Shown here: piece by piece, positions 59,856 through 64,000 of the stretch
Layout: each line of letters opens with the position of its first letter
Position numbering within the stretch: the first letter of the stretch is position 1
Assembly: GCF_023698535.1 (NCBI RefSeq)
Contig: NZ_JALJCL010000006.1
Coordinates: 124,001 to 188,000 of the forward strand
Length of the DNA stretch: 64,000 nt
Source: Halorientalis regularis
GTDB lineage: Archaea > Halobacteriota > Halobacteria > Halobacteriales > Haloarculaceae
Direction of reading: 5' to 3'
Position numbers and translations under genes: made by a program
Notes under the pieces: model-generated
Database searches by the model: none
What the model saw: only the letters and a program-made list of their open reading frames with translations
What the model was told of the DNA's origin: nothing

Positions 59856-60734
59856 TCACTGCGTGTCGAGATACCGGCAGACGCCGACCACGTCCCGGCG
59901 AAGGGTCGGGCTCTCCCACTCCGGGCGCAACGCGTCGAGCATCGCGTCCAGATCGTCGTCGGTCTCGGCTCTGACCCGTTCGACCGTCTCGACGAACTCC
60001 GGCAGAATCTCCGCGTATGCGTGCAGTTCCGCCGTGGCTTCGCCGCGCTCGCCGGGCCCGAAGTGGCTGTACAGCGTCCGCGACGGCTCCAGGTCGAGCA
60101 GGCGGTCGACCGTGTCGAGGTTCGCTTCGAGGTCGAAACTCGGCGGCGGCGTCGTGGGGGCCACGGTGTCCGAGCGCGGGTCGAACGCGCCGACGGCGTC
60201 GGCACCGAACAGCGTCCCGCTGTCGGGTTCCAGCGCCACGTAGTGGTGGGGCGCGTGACCCGGCGCGTCGTAGAGTTCCAGTTCGCGGTCCCCGAGATCG
60301 AGGACCTCGCCGCCCGAGACGGCGCGACAGCGGTCCTCGGGGACCAGTTCGGGGTCGCCGTAAGGGGCTTCCATCCCGATAGCAGCCTCGACGCTCTCGA
60401 CTAGCCGGTCCAGGCGCTCGGCGTCGGTGAGGTAAGAGAGGCCGCGCTCGTGGACGACGACGGTGGCGTTCTCACAGGCCGCCAGCAGACGGGCGGTGCC
60501 GGCGGCGTGGTCGAGGTGGACGTGACTGACGAGGAGTGTCTCGACCGCGGCGGGGTCGATGCCCACGGTGTCCATGGCGTCGAGGATGCGCTCGGCACCG
60601 GCGACCGTGCCGGCGTCGAGAATCGCCGGGTCGGCGGCGTCGAGCAGGTAGGTCGCGAGCAGATTCGGCGTGCCGAACAGTGCGTTGTCGACGAGGTAGG
60701 TGTCGGGACAGCCGTCGACGTGTGGCGCGTCCAT
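59856..60734 (-). CDS. Metallo-beta-lactamase-fold hydrolase
   Basis: The 292-residue protein has the metal motif SHVHLDHAAG (HxHxDH), a second histidine in APGHAPHHYV, an Asp in LFGADAVGAF and a distal His in YSHFGPGE. Such enzymes hydrolyse thioesters, lactones or phosphodiesters with two metal ions; the glyoxalase II/SoxH-type group is closest by eye. ATG 60734 is about 28 nt from a TATA-like ATATGATAAG on the minus strand. It ends directly at the convergent J-domain gene's stop, with no spacer. Confidence 0.88.
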   Translation of the reverse strand: MDAPHVDGCPDTYLVDNALFGTPNLLATYLLDAADPAILDAGTVAGAERILDAMDTVGIDPAAVETLLVSHVHLDHAAGTARLLAACENATVVVHERGLSYLTDAERLDRLVESVEAAIGMEAPYGDPELVPEDRCRAVSGGEVLDLGDRELELYDAPGHAPHHYVALEPDSGTLFGADAVGAFDPRSDTVAPTTPPPSFDLEANLDTVDRLLDLEPSRTLYSHFGPGERGEATAELHAYAEILPEFVETVERVRAETDDDLDAMLDALRPEWESPTLRRDVVGVCRYLDTQ

Positions 60735-60825
60735 ACCCCCGAGTAGGACTGCGGTCACTTATCATATACGAGCCACTACTCGGTGGCATGGATCGGACAA
60801 GCGACCGAGTCTGGAGGGCGACATC

Positions 60826-61497
60826 GTGACGCCGCCGCTGGCCGTCGACATCGACGGGACGCTGACGGGGCCGAGCCGGGCCATCGACCCGCGCGTGATG
60901 CGTGTCCTGCGGGAGTGGGACGATCACGTGGTCGTGGCGACCGGGAAGGCCTTTCCCTATCCCGTGGCGCTCTGTGAGTTCCTCGGGATTCCGATCACCG
61001 TGATCGCCGAGAACGGCGGCGTCGTCGCCGTCGCGGGCGAGGAGATCGTCTTCACCGGCGACCCCGACAGCGCCTGGGCCGTCGCCGAGGAATACGAAGC
61101 CGCCGGCTACGGGTTGGGCTGGGAGGAACCGGACTTCGTCAACCGCTGGCGCGAAACCGAGATCGCCGTCGCGCTCGATCAGCCCCTCGATCCCCTCGAA
61201 CGGATCGCGGCCGACCACGGCCTCGAAGTCGTCGACACAGGCTTCGCCTACCACGTCAAGACGCCAGACGTGGACAAGGGCAAGGGGCTGGAGGCCGTCG
61301 CGCGCACGCTCGACCGCGATCCCGCCGAGTTCGTCGCGGTGGGGGACTCCGAGAACGACGTGGCGACCTTCGAGACCGCCGGACGCTCCGTCGCCGTCGC
61401 CAACGCCGACGACAGCGCGCTCGCGGCGGCCGACGAGGTGACCGAGGCCAGCTACGCCGACGGCTTTCTGGCGGCGGTCGACCGGATCGATGGATAA
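60826..61497 (+). CDS. Phosphoglycolate phosphatase (archaeal HAD, Cof type)
   Basis: The 223-residue protein has HAD motifs LAVDIDGTLTGP, VVATGKAFPY, the C-terminal lysine in DVDKGKGLEAVA and VGDSENDVATFETAG. This is the archaeal phosphoglycolate phosphatase layout, which removes phosphate from 2-phosphoglycolate. GTG 60826 has a good GGAGGG 8 nt upstream, one of few genes in the window with a clear Shine-Dalgarno. It is divergent from the metallo-hydrolase gene. Confidence 0.87.
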   Translation: MTPPLAVDIDGTLTGPSRAIDPRVMRVLREWDDHVVVATGKAFPYPVALCEFLGIPITVIAENGGVVAVAGEEIVFTGDPDSAWAVAEEYEAAGYGLGWEEPDFVNRWRETEIAVALDQPLDPLERIAADHGLEVVDTGFAYHVKTPDVDKGKGLEAVARTLDRDPAEFVAVGDSENDVATFETAGRSVAVANADDSALAAADEVTEASYADGFLAAVDRIDG

Positions 61498-61573
61498 CCC
61501 GCCTCGCGAGCGCCGTGCTATCGTGCAACACGATCCGAGAAAGCTTTTGATAGTGGTCCCCTAACGCGAACGT

Positions 61574-63220
61574 ATGAGCCCCGACCGGGCCGTCCTCGAG
61601 CGCGCCATCGAGCGCGGCGAACAGGAGGGCGGCAGCGTCGAGTTCAAAGAGCGGCTCACGAAAGACCTCCACGCGACGGAGGGACGGTTCGAGAGCCTCG
61701 CGGCACAGCTCCGCCACCGCGTCCTCTCGGGCGACGGTGAGGCCACCTACGTCGTCGGCGTCACCGACGACGGCGGTCTCGCCGGGATCGAGCCCGAGAC
61801 GTTCTCCGAGTCGATGGACGTCCTCTCCCTGCTGGCCGAAGAGGCCGGCGCACACATCGACGACGTGGAGACGTGGGGTGTCGACGAGGCGACCAGTACG
61901 GCGGCGAACGGCGACGCCGGAACGGGCGGCATCGTCGGCGTCGCCACCATCCGCGAAGGTGCGGTCATGGGAGACGACGAGCACATCGTCGTCGGGACCG
62001 CCGGCCACGTCGACCACGGCAAGAGCACCCTCGTCGGGTCGCTCGTCACGGGCGACGCCGACGACGGGGAAGGCGGCACCCGATCCTTCCTCGACGTGCA
62101 ACCCCACGAGGTCGAACGCGGCCTCTCGGCGGACCTGTCCTACGGCGTCTACGGCTTCGACGACGACGGCCCGGTCCGGATGGACAACCCGCACCGGAAA
62201 TCGGATCGCGCCCGCGTCGTCGAAGAGGCCGACCGCCTCGTGAGCTTCGTCGACACCGTGGGTCACGAGCCGTGGCTGCGCACGACGATCCGCGGCCTGG
62301 TCGGGCAGAAACTCGACTACGGACTGCTCACCGTCGCGGCCGACGACGGCCCCACCAAGACCACTCGCGAACACCTCGGCATCCTGCTGGCGACGGACCT
62401 CCCCACGATGGTTGCCATCACGAAGGCCGACCTCGTCGACGAAGATCGACTGCGGGAGGTCGAACGCGAAGTCGAGCGCCTGCTCCGAGAGGTCGGGAAG
62501 ACGCCACTGCGCGTCGAGCGCCACGGCGTCGACGCGGCACTGGAAGAGATCAGCGAGACCGTCGTGCCGGTCCTCACGACGAGCGCGGTCACGATGGACG
62601 GCCTCGACCAGCTGGACGAACTGTTCGAGCGCCTCCCCAAAACCGCCGGCAGTGACCGCACCGACGAGGACTTCACGATGTACGTCGACCGCACGTACAA
62701 CGTCACCGGCGTCGGCGCGGTCGCGTCCGGGACCATCAGGTCCGGGACCGTGGAGGCCGGCGACGAACTCCTGCTCGGGCCGATGCAGGACGGCTCCTTC
62801 CGCGAGGTCGAGGTCCGGTCCATCGAAATGCACTACCACCGCGTCGACGAAGCCCAGGCCGGCCGCATCGTCGGCATCGCGCTGAAAGGCATCGCCGAGG
62901 TCGACATCGACCGCGGGATGGTCCTGCTTCCGCGCGAGGCCGATCCGACGCCCGTCCGGGAGTTCGAGGCCGAGGTGATGGTGCTGAATCACCCGACCCG
63001 GATCGGTGACGGCTACGAGCCGGTCGTCCACATCGAGACCGTCAGCGAGGCCGCCGCGTTCTACCCCGAGGGCGGGCAGCTCCTGCCGGGCGACTCCGGC
63101 GAGGCTCGCGTCCGCTTCAAGTTCCACCCCTACTACGTCGAGGAGGGCCAGCGGTTCGTCTTCCGCGAGGGGAGTTCGAAGGGCGTCGGCACCGTGACCG
63201 ACGTGACGCCGGTGGAGTGA
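61574..63220 (+). CDS. GTPBP1-type translational GTPase
   Basis: This 548-residue protein has a 130-residue N-terminal domain (VLERAIERGEQEGGSVEFKE), then an EF-Tu-like G domain: GTAGHVDHGKST (G1), FVDTVGHE (G3) and ITKADLV (G4), followed by two beta-barrel domains. It belongs to the GTPBP1/GTPBP2-like group, close to EF-1A/SelB. Eukaryotic members act in translation quality control and mRNA decay; the archaeal role is unknown. ATG 61574 is about 28 nt after a TATA-like GCTTTTGATA. Confidence 0.87.
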   Translation: MSPDRAVLERAIERGEQEGGSVEFKERLTKDLHATEGRFESLAAQLRHRVLSGDGEATYVVGVTDDGGLAGIEPETFSESMDVLSLLAEEAGAHIDDVETWGVDEATSTAANGDAGTGGIVGVATIREGAVMGDDEHIVVGTAGHVDHGKSTLVGSLVTGDADDGEGGTRSFLDVQPHEVERGLSADLSYGVYGFDDDGPVRMDNPHRKSDRARVVEEADRLVSFVDTVGHEPWLRTTIRGLVGQKLDYGLLTVAADDGPTKTTREHLGILLATDLPTMVAITKADLVDEDRLREVEREVERLLREVGKTPLRVERHGVDAALEEISETVVPVLTTSAVTMDGLDQLDELFERLPKTAGSDRTDEDFTMYVDRTYNVTGVGAVASGTIRSGTVEAGDELLLGPMQDGSFREVEVRSIEMHYHRVDEAQAGRIVGIALKGIAEVDIDRGMVLLPREADPTPVREFEAEVMVLNHPTRIGDGYEPVVHIETVSEAAAFYPEGGQLLPGDSGEARVRFKFHPYYVEEGQRFVFREGSSKGVGTVTDVTPVE

Positions 63221-63267
63221 GTGGGGGGTCCTCGACTTTTTCACCCAAGGGAACGGAATCGAACACC

Positions 63268-63861
63268 ATGGAGTTCACTGACGACGGTATCCACATCGAC
63301 AAAGAGCCCAACGCGCTCGACGAGTTGATTCTCGACGTGGCCGACGTACTCGATTCGGTCGGGGTGGACTACGCTGTCGTCAGTGGCTACGTCGTCGTAC
63401 TCCTCGGACGTGCCCGCGCAACCGAGGACATCGACGTACTCGTCGAGCGGTTCGACGAGGGAACGGCCGATGAGATAGCACAGCAACTGTGGGACGCCGG
63501 ATACTGGGGGTCGACGATGCCACTCGAGGAGATGCACGCGACGCTCGCGGACGGTCTCCCGATTCGTATCGCTAGGGACGGCCATCGCGTTCCGAACGTC
63601 GAACTCAAGTTCCCGAGCGACGAGTTCGACAGAGCGTCCCTCGAAAACACGGTTCAAATACGGTTCGACGGGAACGAACTTACCGCTGGCTCCGTGGAAC
63701 TACAGATAGCATACAAGCTCAGTATGGGCGCACAGAAAGACGCGGAGGACGCACTGTACCTCTACGAAGTCACCGAGGGAACGCTTAACACAGACACACT
63801 CGAAGGGTACGTCGACCGGCTCGGTGTTCGGGACGAATATGAGCAACTCAAAGGATCTTGA
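63268..63861 (+). CDS. Nucleotidyltransferase-fold protein (DUF6036-like), first gene of a pair
   Basis: This 197-residue protein has a pol-beta NT core: VDYAVVSGYVVVLLGRARAT then EDIDVLVERF, where the Asp pair would bind metal, and a later ELKFPSDEF strand. Such stand-alone transferases often pair with small helical proteins in toxin-antitoxin or defence modules. The next gene starts inside this one (23-nt overlap). Codons are less GC-biased than the chromosome (more A/T third positions), suggesting recent gain. Confidence 0.8.
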   Translation: MEFTDDGIHIDKEPNALDELILDVADVLDSVGVDYAVVSGYVVVLLGRARATEDIDVLVERFDEGTADEIAQQLWDAGYWGSTMPLEEMHATLADGLPIRIARDGHRVPNVELKFPSDEFDRASLENTVQIRFDGNELTAGSVELQIAYKLSMGAQKDAEDALYLYEVTEGTLNTDTLEGYVDRLGVRDEYEQLKGS

Positions 63862-64000
63862 CCGAAAACACGAGCGAAACCTGGCGGATCGTCGTGAGCA
63901 GATCAAACGATGGGCCGAGTACGTCCGGACGCATCCGGACAGAGATTGGAGCCAACAGGTGAACACCCTCGTGAACGCCCAAATTCAGTCGGCCCGGGCC
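63839..64000 (+). CDS. Helical charged protein, partner of nucleotidyltransferase (3' end outside window)
   Basis: The visible 54 residues read MSNSKDLDRKHERNLADRRE, then IKRWAEYVRTHPDRDW and SQQVNTLVNAQIQSARA. They are highly charged and helical, with a basic repeated pattern. The frame is open to the window end. It overlaps the nucleotidyltransferase gene by 23 nt, which implies translational coupling. Family not recognised. Confidence 0.75.
   Translation, partial: MSNSKDLDRKHERNLADRREQIKRWAEYVRTHPDRDWSQQVNTLVNAQIQSARA

Noticed and set aside
61256-63244. 662-codon minus-strand frame opposite the GTPBP1-type gene
   Set aside because: Antisense shadow; Val/Asp-rich translation is typical of GC skew.

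Overview
The window is GC-rich chromosomal DNA from a haloarchaeon. Proteins are very acidic and codons end mostly in G or C. Many starts have a TATA-like element about 24-29 nt upstream and no leader. The gene content fits the class Halobacteria: B12-dependent ribonucleotide reductase, CDC48, RadB, Tat-lipoprotein PstS, bat-type HTH regulators, soluble transducers and an intron-containing elongator tRNA-Met. A member of the Haloarcula/Halomicrobium group is plausible, but the genus cannot be fixed from this sequence. I see no rRNA operon, CRISPR array or complete prophage.

Layout. 1-7.8 kb: end of malic enzyme, an RNase H-like protein, a CBS protein, small unknown proteins, a soluble chemoreceptor beside a PAS-GAF-bat regulator, and a 5-FCL-like protein. 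7.9-11.3 kb: a small protein, a hairpin-rich spacer, tRNA-Met with intron, a surface-protein frame lacking a normal start, and conserved unknown proteins. 11.4-14.6 kb: membrane-anchored molybdopterin oxidoreductase, a winged-helix plus membrane pair, and two adjacent phage tail-tube-like genes. 14.8-22.6 kb: nrdJ, a 516-nt spacer with an origin-recognition-box-like motif, and trpDFEG. 22.7-25.1 kb: mobile-DNA island with a solo TnpB element, tRNA-Val and an HNH endonuclease. 25.2-36.5 kb: two soluble histidine kinases, a four-CBS protein with a hibernation-factor-like tail, a SpoIIAA-like gene and its decayed copy, CDC48, a solitary transposon end, an MFS exporter and two tiny membrane proteins. 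36.6-43.1 kb: larC, a RuvC-like protein, two related membrane proteins, radB, hisD and an SDR. 43.3-52.1 kb: phosphate locus. 52.1-64 kb: ribosomal protein S8e, small conserved proteins, a SIMPL protein, pyrF, a membrane histidine kinase, a J-domain protein, a metallo-hydrolase, phosphoglycolate phosphatase, a GTPBP1-type GTPase and a nucleotidyltransferase gene pair running off the end.

How parts work together. The phosphate locus reads pstS, then pstC-pstA-pstB-phoU-phoU on the minus strand, with a divergent AbrB-PhoU regulator sharing a 319-nt control region. PstSCAB imports phosphate and the three PhoU proteins probably tune it. The trp genes overlap by 4 nt and form one operon for anthranilate to phosphoribosylanthranilate isomerase steps. 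The 22.7-25.1 kb island separates trp from housekeeping genes and its right-end hairpin recurs alone near 32.5 kb.

Least explained items: the isolated tail-tube gene pair, the CBS/hibernation-like fusion, the 889-residue PstA, the orphan transposon end, and two apparently real small genes without ATG, GTG or TTG starts.
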